In this document: positions 56,103 to 64,000 of the stretch, one piece after another
How positions within the stretch are numbered: position 1 is the first letter of the stretch
Layout of the letters: each line of letters begins with the position of its first letter
Assembly: GCA_934120395.1 (NCBI GenBank)
Contig: CAKOTZ010000003.1
Location: forward strand, 96,295-160,294
Reading direction: 5' to 3'
Source of the DNA: an uncultured Clostridia bacterium
GTDB lineage: Bacteria; Bacillota; Clostridia; TANB77; CAG-508
DNA length: 64,000 nucleotides
Notes under the pieces: model-generated
Told to the model about the DNA's origin: nothing
Database searches by the model: none
What the model saw: the letters and a program-made list of their open reading frames with translations, nothing else
Position numbers and translations under genes: made by a program

Positions 56103-56952
56103 ATGCAAATTTTAGACGGAAGAATGCTTGCAAAGATAATACGTGAAAAATTAAAGAAAGAAATAGAAGAAAATAATCAGAAATTGGGTAAACCAAAGCT
56201 TGTAGCTATTAGTATTGGAGATAGTAAAAAATTTGAACTTTATTTAAGAAATAAGAATATAGCTTGCAATGAACTTGGAATTTCCTATGAAAATATTAAT
56301 TTGCCAGAAAATGTAACACAAGAAACGCTGTTGCGGTATAATACATAATTTGAATTTAGATAAAAATGTAAATGCAATTCTATTACAAAGTCCTATACCA
56401 GCACATTTAAATATAGAAGAAGCTTTTTTTAGCATTGCACCAGAAAAGGATGTAGACGGATTCAATCCAGTAAACGTGGGAAATCTAATGCTAGGAAGAG
56501 AGAGCTTTGTGCCGTGTACAGCTAGTGGAATTATTAAATTGTTAGAATATTATAGCATTCCTATTAAAGGAAAACATGCTGTAATAGTTGGCAGAAGTAA
56601 TATTGTAGGAAAACCAGTAATGAAATGTTTATTAGATAAAAATGCTACAGTAACGATTTGCCACACAAAGACTATCAATTTAGCAGAATATACAAAAACT
56701 GCAGATATATTAGTAGTAGCAACAGGAAATGAAAAACTAATTACAGAAGATATGGTAAAAGATAGAGCAGTTATTATTGATGTAGGAACGAATATTAATA
56801 AAGAGGGAAAAATCGTTGGAGATGTAGATTTTGAAAATGTAGCAAATAAATGCTCATATATTACTCCCGTGCCAGGTGGAGTTGGACCAATGACTGTTGC
56901 AATGTTAATGAATAATGTTGTAAATGCATGGAAAAAGCAAGGAAATATTTAA
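56103..56952 (+). CDS. folD: Bifunctional methylenetetrahydrofolate dehydrogenase/cyclohydrolase FolD, read through a +1 shift at CGG
   Basis: One-carbon metabolism enzyme. The N-terminal part has the Y-x3-K active-site pair (YLRNK). A CGG at codon 78 breaks the frame; skipping its C gives ETLL-G-IIHNLNLDKNV, which leads into ILLQSPIPAHL, PEKDVDGFNP, CTASGI, the NADP site VIVGRSNIVGKP and the C-terminal PVPGGVGPMTVAML. The total of 282 residues is the normal size. Without the shift an 81-residue fragment results. The start ATG follows AGAGGAG. Confidence 0.92.
56334..56336 (+). other. +1 frameshift site, CGG-T, in folD
   Basis: The codons are TTG CGG TAT. Skipping C56334 gives GGT ATA ATA CAT and restores the frame. 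Gly is not strongly conserved at this position in the family. Confidence 0.85.
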
Positions 56953-56965
56953 TTCCTTGCTTTTT
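56937..56965. terminator. Terminator between folD and leuS
   Basis: GCAAGGAA / TTCCTTGC stem around ATATTTAA, then five T residues; it overlaps the folD stop. Confidence 0.75.
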
Positions 56966-56971
56966 AAACAC

Positions 56972-59395
56972 TTATTTTACAACTATGTTATATATTTTAT
57001 TCTTAACGTAAATTTCTTTTACAACATTCTTTCCATTCAAATTTGCTTGTACTACTTCATTTTGGTGAACAGCTTCCTTTACCTTTTCTTCAGTTTCATC
57101 TAAAGCAATAAAGATTGAAGCCTTTAATTTACCATTTATTTGAATAGGTAGCTTAATTTCATCATCAATAGTTTTAGCTTCATCAAATTCTGGCCAAGTA
57201 TATGTTGAAACATCCTCTGTAAAGCCTATTAATCTATTTAGCTCTTCAGAAATGTGAGGAGCAAAAGGATTTAATAAAGTTAAGAATGTTTTAAATTCAG
57301 CCTTGTTAATTCTCTTTAGTCTATAGAATTCATTTACCATAGTCATAAAAGTAGAAACACAAGTATTAAATTTCATTTCTTCAATATCTTTAGAAACCTT
57401 TTTAATAGCTTTATGCATCATTTTTTCGGTTTCAGGAGTATAAGAGTCTCCATCAATAAGGAATTCTTGCATGTTCCAAACTCTATCTAAGAATTTACCA
57501 CATCCACGAATACTATCCATAGACCAAGCAGCAGTTTGGTCAAATGGTCCCATAAACATTTCATATACCCTAAAAGTATCTGCACCAAACTCATTTACAA
57601 TATCGTCAGGATTAATAACATTACCCTTTGATTTTGACATTTTTTCGCCATTTGTTCCCAAAATCATTCCATGTGATGTTCTTTTGGCGTAAGGTTCTTT
57701 ATAAGGTACAACACCAATATCATACAAGAATTTTTGCCAAAATCTTGAATATAGTAAGTGAAGAGTTGTATGTTCCATTCCTCCGTTATACCAGTCAACC
57801 TGTCCCCAATAATTTAGAGCTTCTTTTGATGCTAATTCGTTATTATTATGAGGGTCCATATATCTTAAAAAATACCAAGAAGAACCAGCCCATTGAGGCA
57901 TTGTATCTGTTTCACGTTTAGCTGGTTTACCGCATTTTGGACAGGTTGTATTTATCCAAGAGTCAAGCTTTGCAAGAGGAGATTCGCCATTTTCACCAGG
58001 CTTAAAGTCATCTATTTCTGGAAGTGTAAGTGGTAAATCTTTTTCGTCTATAGGTTGCCAGCCACAACAATCACAATAAACCATTGGTATTGGTTCACCC
58101 CAATATCTTTGACGAGAAAATACCCAATCACGAAGTTTATAGTTTACTTTTTTAGAGCCAATTTTGTTTTCTTCTAGATATTCTAAAACCTTATTTTTAG
58201 CTTCTTCAACAGAAAGACCATTTAGGAAACCAGAATTAATAAGAATACCACTTGCAACATCTGTAAATGCTTCTTTACTTAAATCAACTTCTATATTGTC
58301 ATTAGATTTTACAACCTGAATAATTGGTAAATTAAATTTTGTAGCAAATTCAAAGTCTCTTGTATCATGTGCTGGAACAGCCATAATTGCACCTGTTCCA
58401 TAGCTAGATAAAACATAATCTGAAATCCAAATTGGAATTTCTTTGTTTGTTAATGGGTTTATAGCTTTAATTCCTTTAACTTCAACTCCTGTTTTATCCT
58501 TATTGATTTCTGAACGTTCAAAGTCAGATTTTAAAGCTGCTTTTTTCTTATATTCATCTATTTCGCTTAAATTAGAAATCCTATCTTCTAATTTTTTTAT
58601 TAAAAGATGTTCAGGAGCAATAACCATATATGTTGCACCAAACAATGTATCTGGTCTTGTTGTATAAACTGTAAGCTCTTCATTTGAATTAGATATTTTA
58701 AAATTAACTTCAGCACCTTCTGACCTGCCTATCCAATTGCGTTGTTGAGTTTTGATTTTATCTAAAAAGTCAACATCATCTAGGTCATCAATTAATCTTT
58801 GGGCATATTCTGTAATTTTTAACATCCATTCAGATTTTTCCTTTTGAATTACAGGACTTCCACATCTTTCACAAACGCCGTTTACAACTTCCTCATTTGC
58901 AAGTCCAACTTTACAGCTTGTACAAAAATTAATAGGCATTGTGGTTTTATATGCTAATCCTTTTTTAAATAATTGGATAAAAATCCATTGTGTCCATTTA
59001 TAGTAATTTGGGTCTGTTGTGTCTACTACTCTTGACCAATCGAAGGAAAAACCTAATGATTTTAATTGTTCTTTAAAATGAGCAATGTTTTTTGCTGTTG
59101 TAATTTTAGGATGTACATTTGTTTTAATTGCATAATTTTCTGCAGGTAAACCAAATGCATCAAAACCAATTGGGTATAAAACGTTGTATCCTTGCAATCT
59201 TCTTTTTCTTGCAATTATATCTATTGCAGTATAACTGCGGGGATGTCCAACGTGTAAACCTTGACCTGATGGATATGGAAATTCTATTAAACCATACCAT
59301 TTTTTCATGCTATAATCGCTTTTGGCATTAAATGTGCCTTCTTGTTCCCATTTTTTTTGCCACTTTTTTTCTATACTTTTAAAGTCATAAGACAT
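56972..59395 (-). CDS. leuS: Leucyl-tRNA synthetase
   Basis: Class I synthetase charging tRNA-Leu. 807 residues. The HIGH-type motif is PYPSGQGLHVGHPRSY, the KMSKS motif is EKMSKSKGN, and the CP1 editing domain has TTRPDTLFGATYMV with its conserved Thr-rich segment and the downstream D of AVPAHDTRDFEF. A zinc-like CTSCKVG and CERCG pair is present. The ATG start follows GAAGGGAG; an in-frame GTG six codons upstream overlaps it. No T-box leader was seen upstream. Confidence 0.96.
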   Translation of the reverse strand: MSYDFKSIEKKWQKKWEQEGTFNAKSDYSMKKWYGLIEFPYPSGQGLHVGHPRSYTAIDIIARKRRLQGYNVLYPIGFDAFGLPAENYAIKTNVHPKITTAKNIAHFKEQLKSLGFSFDWSRVVDTTDPNYYKWTQWIFIQLFKKGLAYKTTMPINFCTSCKVGLANEEVVNGVCERCGSPVIQKEKSEWMLKITEYAQRLIDDLDDVDFLDKIKTQQRNWIGRSEGAEVNFKISNSNEELTVYTTRPDTLFGATYMVIAPEHLLIKKLEDRISNLSEIDEYKKKAALKSDFERSEINKDKTGVEVKGIKAINPLTNKEIPIWISDYVLSSYGTGAIMAVPAHDTRDFEFATKFNLPIIQVVKSNDNIEVDLSKEAFTDVASGILINSGFLNGLSVEEAKNKVLEYLEENKIGSKKVNYKLRDWVFSRQRYWGEPIPMVYCDCCGWQPIDEKDLPLTLPEIDDFKPGENGESPLAKLDSWINTTCPKCGKPAKRETDTMPQWAGSSWYFLRYMDPHNNNELASKEALNYWGQVDWYNGGMEHTTLHLLYSRFWQKFLYDIGVVPYKEPYAKRTSHGMILGTNGEKMSKSKGNVINPDDIVNEFGADTFRVYEMFMGPFDQTAAWSMDSIRGCGKFLDRVWNMQEFLIDGDSYTPETEKMMHKAIKKVSKDIEEMKFNTCVSTFMTMVNEFYRLKRINKAEFKTFLTLLNPFAPHISEELNRLIGFTEDVSTYTWPEFDEAKTIDDEIKLPIQINGKLKASIFIALDETEEKVKEAVHQNEVVQANLNGKNVVKEIYVKNKIYNIVVK

Positions 59396-59486
59396 AAGTA
59401 TTACTCCCTTCACTTTGTTTTTCTTGAAATTTGTTCTATTATATAATAAAATTTAAAAAAAATAAAGAGAAAAAATGAAAAACCTC

Positions 59487-59515
59487 TTGCAATTAAAATA
59501 AAAATATGTTATAGT
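59487..59515 (+). promoter_or_regulatory. Promoter for tRNA-Pro
   Basis: TTGCAA, 17 bases, TATAGT, 28 bases before the tRNA. Confidence 0.7.
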
Positions 59516-59543
59516 ATTAAATGTTGATGCAAACATCATAATT

Positions 59544-59619
59544 CGGGGTGTAGCTCACCTGGTAGAGTGCGTGGTTTGGGACCATGAGGTAGCACGTTCA
59601 AGTCGTGTCACCCCGACCA
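59544..59619 (+). tRNA. tRNA-Pro (anticodon TGG)
   Basis: Acceptor CGGGGTG pairs with CACCCCG; the anticodon arm is CGTGG-TTTGGGA-CCATG with a normal 7-base loop; T arm GCACG-TTCAAGT-CGTGT; CCA encoded. The neighbouring PrdX gene encodes an editing enzyme for this very tRNA when mischarged with Ala. Confidence 0.93.
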
Positions 59620-59622
59620 ATG

Positions 59623-59663
59623 AAATCGTTGAAATTCTAAAATTTCAGCGATTTTTGCTTTTT
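59623..59663 (+). terminator. Terminator after tRNA-Pro
   Basis: AAATCGTTGAAATT-CTAA-AATTTCAGCGATTT and a T-rich tail. Confidence 0.85.
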
Positions 59664-59930
59664 ATCAATAAATACTATTAGGCACCAACAACTATTCTTG
59701 GATAATCTTTAAAATGCCTATATGTCAATGCTTTCACGGATTTTATTAAATGTGGACTTGTGATTAAAATTATATGAAATTATTTAAGATTAGTTGCTAT
59801 TTTTCGAAATTATGATTTTTTGAAAAATGATATAATTATTATTAATTTATAATTGTTGCAGGATGCTGTTTAGTAAGTTTTAACTGTGTATAAATTAAAG
59901 TTTAGATATGTAAATTAAGGAGAAAATAAA
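59664..59930. other. Intergenic stretch with no feature recognised
   Basis: 267 AT-rich bases. A TATAATTATTA element near 59829 could be a promoter -10 for the next gene. No coding frame, repeat or strong hairpin is seen. Confidence 0.5.
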
Positions 59931-60419
59931 ATGAATAAGAAACAAATATATGAATATTTAAAAGAAAAGCATATAGGCTATGAAATAACTGAGCATAGAG
60001 CTGTTTTTAGCATGAATGAAATAAATGAAATAGACATACCACATCCAGAGGCCGATGCCAAGAATATTTTTGTAAGAGACAAAAAGAAAGAAAATTACTA
60101 TCTAATAACTGTTAAAGGTAATAAAAGAGTTGATTTAAAGAAATTTAGAGCTGAAAATGGCACAAGTTCGTTAAGCTTTGCTTCAGCAGAAGAATTGGCA
60201 GATATATTGCAATTAATGCCGGGGTCTGTATCCCCATTTGGCTTATTAAATGACCATGAATTAAAAGTAAAGTTCTTTATAGATAAAGATTTTATGAATG
60301 ATGAACATCTTATTGGAATACATCCAAATGAAAATACTGCAACTGTGTGGCTAAAGGTGGAAAATTTAATTGAAATTATTAAGGAAAATGGAAATCAGGT
60401 TAATCTAATTGAAATATAA
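59931..60419 (+). CDS. PrdX/YbaK-type trans-editing deacylase for mischarged tRNA-Pro
   Basis: 162 residues. The YbaK/ProX fold is shown by TEHRAVFSMNEINEIDIPHPEA (an insertion typical of PrdX), AKNIFVRDKKKENYYLITVKG with the key Lys, RVDLKKF, LSFASAEEL, PGSVSPFGLLND and GIHPNENTATVWL. PrdX hydrolyses Ala-tRNA-Pro. This suits the ProS in this window, which lacks the INS editing domain, and the gene sits directly downstream of tRNA-Pro. AAGGAG precedes the ATG. Confidence 0.92.
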   Translation: MNKKQIYEYLKEKHIGYEITEHRAVFSMNEINEIDIPHPEADAKNIFVRDKKKENYYLITVKGNKRVDLKKFRAENGTSSLSFASAEELADILQLMPGSVSPFGLLNDHELKVKFFIDKDFMNDEHLIGIHPNENTATVWLKVENLIEIIKENGNQVNLIEI

Positions 60420-60423
60420 GAAA

Positions 60424-60453
60424 AAAGGCTCTCTTAAATAAAAGAGAGCCTTT
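60424..60453. terminator. Bidirectional terminator after prdX
   Basis: AAAGGCTCTCTT / AAGAGAGCCTTT around AAATAA, between convergent genes. Confidence 0.88.
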
Positions 60454-60471
60454 AAAGCAAATAATTACAAA

Positions 60472-60963
60472 TTAATTACAATAAGTATAAGTATCCAAAA
60501 AATCAGAAAACAATATACATAATGCCTTATGAATACTCTTTGGTTCATAATTTTCATCAATCATTGTTATAGGAGTAACTATATTATTGTTGGATTGAAA
60601 TTCCTTACCAATAGTATTGATTAACTCTTGCTTGCTAACATGCTGAAACCGTTTAGATAATGCTGAAAAAAATTTTGCACTAGATAGGGTTAAAGAAGGA
60701 CAAGCAATAATAAGAGACAATGATACTTTTACATAATTTTTAGCAGGTTGTTGTTTAAAACCGAGGCCTTTAACAAACGTTTTTAACTTTGGAGCAAGAA
60801 GCCTACTATTAAGCTCAGAAGCTTGTTGCTTGAGATTATAGAGCTTGCTATAGTACTGGGGTTCAACCTTAGAATTTTTCATCAAATACTGTGAAAAAGC
60901 CAAAGTATCAGCACAAGTAGTTAAAAAGAAACGTTTTTTTGCTTCAGATTCTTTTTTTTTCAT
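60472..60963 (-). CDS. Unknown protein, orphan
   Basis: 163 residues from an ATG with AGGAGGG 7 bases upstream. Basic N-terminus, helical, no clear membrane segment or motif. I recognise no family. Codon 105 is CGG (at 60649-60651 on the minus strand), read in frame in SALSKRFQH; shifting there gives a stop within ten codons. It is therefore one of three genes in which CGG must act as a sense codon. It stands alone, divergent from prfA. Confidence 0.6.
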   Translation of the reverse strand: MKKKESEAKKRFFLTTCADTLAFSQYLMKNSKVEPQYYSKLYNLKQQASELNSRLLAPKLKTFVKGLGFKQQPAKNYVKVSLSLIIACPSLTLSSAKFFSALSKRFQHVSKQELINTIGKEFQSNNNIVTPITMIDENYEPKSIHKALCILFSDFLDTYTYCN

Positions 60964-61050
60964 AGTGATATCCCTCCTGTTGCTTTAAAAACAAATATAT
61001 TAACATAATTTACATATTAACATAATTAGATGTAAAAGTCAATAATGTTA

Positions 61051-61080
61051 TTGCAATTAACAGGCAAGTTGTAGTATAAT
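61051..61080 (+). promoter_or_regulatory. Promoter for prfA
   Basis: TTGCAA, 18 bases, TATAAT, 33 bases before the prfA start. Confidence 0.7.
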
Positions 61081-61112
61081 AAAAATCAAAATAGTAAAAA
61101 AGGGAGAGGCGT

Positions 61113-62171
61113 ATGTTTGATAAATTAGAGGGCGTTGAAAAAAGATATGAGGAATTAACAAAAATGATTAGTGACCCAGAGGTAATTGCAAGGACATCAG
61201 AATGGCAGAAATTAATGAAAGAACATGCTGAAATAGCGGATGTTGTAGAAAAGTACAGAGAATATAAAAAACAATTAGAAATAATAGAAGAATCTAAGCA
61301 AATGCTTGATGACAAAGAATTGAAAGAGCTTGCTGAAGCTGATATGTTAGAAGCAAAGGAAAAGTTACCTAAAATAGAAGAGGAATTAAAAGTATTGCTA
61401 ATTCCTAAAGATCCAAATGATGATAAAAATATTATTTGTGAAATTCGTGCTGGAGCTGGAGGAGAAGAAGCAGCATTATTTGCAGGGACATTATTTAGAA
61501 TGTATTCTATGTATGCTGAAAGAAAACACTGGAAAGTTGAAATACTAAATGAAAATGAAACTGGATTGGGTGGATACAAAGAAATTACATTTATGATTAC
61601 AGGAAAAGGTGCATATAGTAGATTAAAATTTGAAAGTGGAGTGCATCGTGTACAAAGAGTACCAGACACAGAATCAAGTGGGAGAATTCATACATCTACT
61701 GCAACAGTAGCTGTATTACCAGAAGTAGGTGAAGTTGAGGTCGAATTAAATCCATCAGATATTAAAATGGAAGTGTATCGTGCATCAGGAGCAGGTGGAC
61801 AGCATGTTAATAAAACTTCGTCTGCTGTGCGCTTAATCCATGAACCAACAGGAATAGTTGCTGAATGTCAAACAGAACGTTCACAAGTACAAAACAGGGA
61901 ATATGCAATGAGAATGCTTAGAACAAGATTATATGAAATTGAACAACAAAAGCAGGATGAGGAGTTAGCTAAAGAAAGAAAAAGTCAGGTTGGAACAGGA
62001 GATAGAAGTGAAAAAATAAGAACATACAACTATCCTCAAGGAAGAATTACTGACCATAGAATTGGTTTTAGCATATTTCAGGTAGAAGATTTCTTAAATG
62101 GAAATTTAGATGAAATGATTAATAATTTAATTGCAAATGACAGAGCTGAAAAGTTAAAAGGTGAAGAGTAG
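61113..62171 (+). CDS. prfA: Peptide chain release factor 1
   Basis: Releases peptides at UAA and UAG. 352 residues. The GGQ loop is GAGGQHVNKTSSAVRL, the codon-recognition region contains RVPDTESSGRIHTSTATVAV, and the end IGFSIFQVEDFLNGNLDEM is usual. AGGGAGAGG precedes the ATG. No CGG is in frame. TGA in this genome is used as a stop (for example rpsL neighbours use TAA, dnaG zero frame TGA), so RF2 should exist elsewhere. Confidence 0.96.
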   Translation: MFDKLEGVEKRYEELTKMISDPEVIARTSEWQKLMKEHAEIADVVEKYREYKKQLEIIEESKQMLDDKELKELAEADMLEAKEKLPKIEEELKVLLIPKDPNDDKNIICEIRAGAGGEEAALFAGTLFRMYSMYAERKHWKVEILNENETGLGGYKEITFMITGKGAYSRLKFESGVHRVQRVPDTESSGRIHTSTATVAVLPEVGEVEVELNPSDIKMEVYRASGAGGQHVNKTSSAVRLIHEPTGIVAECQTERSQVQNREYAMRMLRTRLYEIEQQKQDEELAKERKSQVGTGDRSEKIRTYNYPQGRITDHRIGFSIFQVEDFLNGNLDEMINNLIANDRAEKLKGEE

Positions 62172-62178
62172 TTATAAA

Positions 62179-62233
62179 AAAATCTCCCCTTGAATAAAAT
62201 TAATCAAGTTAATTTTATTCAAGGGGAGATTTT
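62179..62233 (+). terminator. 24-bp perfect hairpin after prfA, containing the zip ribosome binding site
   Basis: AAAATCTCCCCTTGAATAAA (and four more bases) pairs exactly with its complement around a 7-base loop, followed by T residues. The 3' arm carries AAGGGGAG, 9 bases before the TTG start of the next gene. Confidence 0.8.
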
Positions 62234-62237
62234 AAAT

Positions 62238-62724
62238 TTGAATATAGAAAATATAATAAACACAACATTACTGGGCTTATTTTTTGGAACTTTTGGAACA
62301 ACAATAGGAGGGATAATAGGTGTTACACTTAAAACAAACTCGTCACGATTTTTAAGTTTTATTTTACAATTCGCGGCAGGTCTAATGCTTGCAATTATAT
62401 GTTTTGAATTAATACCTGAAGCATTAGGAATATCATGCTTATCAACTGTTTTGTTGCGGAGTTGGTGTAGGAGTTTTCTGTATGATTATATGTGATAGTT
62501 GCGTAAAAAAATTGTATGAAAAAAAACATAAAATAAAAAAGAATTCATTACTAAAAACAGGAATAATTGTTGGTATTGGATTAGCAATTCATAATTTTCC
62601 AGAAGGTTTGGCTATTGGATCAGGATTTGAGGCATCATTAAAATTAGGCTATGCACTTGCACTGGCAATTTTATTGCATGATATACCAGAAGGAAGATTT
62701 CAAAGTAGACAGTATGCGGAATAA
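62238..62724 (+). pseudogene. ZIP family metal transporter, C-terminally truncated, with a +1 shift at CGG
   Basis: ZIP permeases carry zinc, iron or other divalent metals. Membrane segments 1-3 lie in the first frame. Skipping the C of the CGG at codon 74 gives STVLL-G-VGVGVFCMI and continues into segments 4 and 5 with the metal-binding HNFPEGLAIG and HDIPEG motifs. After HDIPEG the sequence leaves the family (RFQSRQYAE) and stops, so the last three membrane segments (about 90 residues) are lost, probably by a deletion. The frameshift alone would be repairable like the others; the truncation is not. TTG start after AAGGGGAG. Confidence 0.75.
62457..62459 (+). other. +1 frameshift site, CGG-A, in the zip gene
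   Basis: The codons are TTG TTG CGG AGT. Skipping C62457 gives GGA GTT GGT GTA GGA GTT, a membrane segment in frame with the second half. Confidence 0.75.
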
Positions 62725-62883
62725 AACAATTTGAATTTGATATAAATACTTAAATTTCAGAGTTTAAAAAAATTTTGGAATTTATTTTTAACTATTGACA
62801 AAAACAAATGTTTTACGTAAAATTACAATTGATATTTAAAAGGTAATCAGATAAAAATTAAACTTTGAAAGGAAATTTGATTA

Positions 62884-63876
62884 ATGGATAATAAATTAAA
62901 TGAACAAAATAATTTTATAATTTATACAACTGATGATGGACAAGTTGATATTGAAGTAAGATTAGAAGACGAAAATGTATGGCTTACTCAAAATTCAATG
63001 GCTGAATTATTTGATACTACGAAACAAAATATAAGTTTACATATAAAAAATATTTTTGAAGAAAAAGAATTAGAAGAAAATTCAGTTGTCAAGGAATGCT
63101 TGACAACTGCTAAAGATGGAAAAAAATATAAAACAAAATTTTATAATTTGGATTTAATTATATCTGTTGGATATAGAGTAAGATCAGTTCGAGGTACACA
63201 ATTTAGAATATGGGCAAATAAATTGATAAAAGAATATCTAATAAGAGGGTATAACCTTAATATTAAAAGATTCAAAAATAATGGTGGAGGAACATATTTT
63301 GAAGAAGTATTAGAAAAAATTAGAGATATTCGTTCATCTGAAAAAGTATTTTGGAGAAAAATATTAGATATTTATGCAACTAGTGTAGACTACGATGCAA
63401 AAAATGAACAAACAAGAGAATTTTTTAAAACGGTTCAAAACAAAATGCACTATGCTGTTCATGGCAATACGGCAGCAGAAGTAATATTTAATAGAGTAGA
63501 TAGTGAAAAAGAAAATATTGGATTAACAAATTTTAAGGGAAATATGCCTACTAGAGCAGAGACAGAAATTGCTAAAAATTATTTAAGTGAAAAAGAATTA
63601 GATTTATTAAATAGAATGGTGTCAGCATATTTAGATGTTGCAGAGATTAATGCTTTAAATATGCATGCAATGACGATGAAAGAATGGGTAAAAGAACTAG
63701 ATGGATTTTTAACTATGACTCATAAAGATATATTAGAAGGAGCAGGAAGAATATCTCATGAAGAAGCATTAGAAAAAGCCCATAAAGAATATGATAAATA
63801 TATGAAAAATCATTTAACACAAGCGGAAAAAGATTATTTAGAAATAATGGGCGAAGATATAAAAAAATTGAAATAG
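62884..63876 (+). CDS. RhuM family protein
   Basis: 330 residues. The N-terminal winged-helix-like block IYTTDDGQVDIEVRL, VWLTQNSMAELFDTTKQNIS (the ORF6N/KilA-like DNA-binding pattern), then VGYRVRSVRGTQFRIWA and a C-terminal Fic-like or helical part with PTRAETEIAKNYLSEKEL and ALNMHAMTMKEW are family features. RhuM was named as a virulence protein in Salmonella; in many bacteria it sits near restriction-modification and other defence or mobile loci. Its molecular role is not established. AAAGGAAAT precedes the ATG; TTGACA lies upstream. Confidence 0.88.
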   Translation: MDNKLNEQNNFIIYTTDDGQVDIEVRLEDENVWLTQNSMAELFDTTKQNISLHIKNIFEEKELEENSVVKECLTTAKDGKKYKTKFYNLDLIISVGYRVRSVRGTQFRIWANKLIKEYLIRGYNLNIKRFKNNGGGTYFEEVLEKIRDIRSSEKVFWRKILDIYATSVDYDAKNEQTREFFKTVQNKMHYAVHGNTAAEVIFNRVDSEKENIGLTNFKGNMPTRAETEIAKNYLSEKELDLLNRMVSAYLDVAEINALNMHAMTMKEWVKELDGFLTMTHKDILEGAGRISHEEALEKAHKEYDKYMKNHLTQAEKDYLEIMGEDIKKLK

Positions 63877-63956
63877 TACAAGAGTTAACTATCGTTTAAA
63901 AGATAAAAAGTGAAAGATAACTGGTAATTTGTCGTGATAATAAGAGATAAGAATAA

Positions 63957-63980
63957 AGGCAGCTTAATGCTGTCTTTTAA
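63957..63980 (+). terminator. Probable terminator after rhuM
   Basis: AGGCAGC-TTAAT-GCTGTCT followed by TTTT. Confidence 0.6.
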
Positions 63981-64000
63981 TTATAGCTTTCTATATATAA

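Noticed and set aside
59396..59543. T-box leader of leuS
   Set aside because: No T-box consensus (TGGNACCGCG-like) or specifier hairpin was found between the start and the tRNA gene.
17743..59619. A four-base-decoding tRNA among the visible tRNAs
   Set aside because: Both tRNAs have normal 7-base anticodon loops (CAT and TGG). If such a tRNA exists it is outside the window.
4445..62459. Simple reassignment of CGG to another amino acid
   Set aside because: Any in-frame reading of CGG, whatever residue is used, leaves the downstream frame wrong at all nine sites. Only a +1 change restores the proteins.
4445..62459. Ordinary sequencing or assembly indels
   Set aside because: Not excluded, but unlikely as the sole cause: the sites are not homopolymers, all nine changes are the same base in the same codon phase before Gly codons, no other indel types were seen in conserved genes, and hundreds of other GGA/GGT codons are unaffected. 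Raw reads must decide.

Overview
This is a gene-dense, very AT-rich stretch (by eye around 30% GC) of a low-GC Gram-positive bacterium. SigA-type promoters (TTGACA/TATAAT with 17-base spacers), strong AGGAGG-type ribosome binding sites, TTG and GTG starts, a PASTA-containing class B penicillin-binding protein, CarD, short archaeal-type ProS, AddB, dockerin/cohesin proteins and an LPxxG cell-wall anchor all point to an anaerobic, probably gut-dwelling, uncultured member of the Clostridia.

Layout. 1-1.3 kb: end of a non-specific nuclease gene and two small unknown genes. 1.3-17.3 kb: housekeeping genes (PBP, pth, rng, a CapA-like protein, rimO, carD, dut, feoA/feoB, tmk, dnaG, rpoD). 17.3-18.8 kb: tRNA-Met and a Fic protein with an altered catalytic motif. 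18.8-25.1 kb: scpB, proS, aspS, mnmA and a pilin-like protein. 25.1-27.2 kb: an amidoligase with a repeat-rich N-terminus. 27.2-37.1 kb: str operon (rpsL, rpsG, fusA, tuf), plsX, acpP, rnc, a radical SAM protein, yitT and ogg. 37.1-45.6 kb: a foreign-looking small gene, a TetR/YhgE pair, addB, udg and a GltD-like flavoprotein. 45.6-46.3 kb: a type III toxin-antitoxin locus. 46.4-56.0 kb: a putative metallopeptidase, then a five-gene cohesin/dockerin/papain-like-peptidase surface cluster. 56.1-64 kb: folD, leuS, tRNA-Pro, a PrdX-type editing deacylase, prfA, a broken ZIP transporter gene and a RhuM-family gene.

The main discovery. Eight recognisable protein genes (rng, rimO, dnaG, proS, ogg, a gltD-like gene with two sites, folD, zip) are interrupted by +1 frameshifts, nine in all. 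Every break is the same: an in-frame CGG codon followed by A or T. Skipping the C and reading the next triplet as glycine (GGA or GGT) restores the family sequence exactly. I scanned all recognisable genes on both strands and found no other in-frame CGG codon in them. The only CGG codons that must be read in frame (four) are in three orphan genes, one of which has clearly different codon use. This looks like genome-scale +1 recoding at an unassigned or starved arginine codon rather than scattered damage, although a sequencing cause must be excluded with the raw reads.

The surface cluster is the second notable system. It encodes a membrane-anchored cohesin, an LPKAG-anchored cohesin with an Asn-rich stalk, an adaptor with both cohesin and dockerin, an intact papain-like peptidase with a dockerin, and a large paralogue that has lost its catalytic Cys and Asn but gained six Ig-like domains. 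The logic is that of a cellulosome, but built around peptidases.
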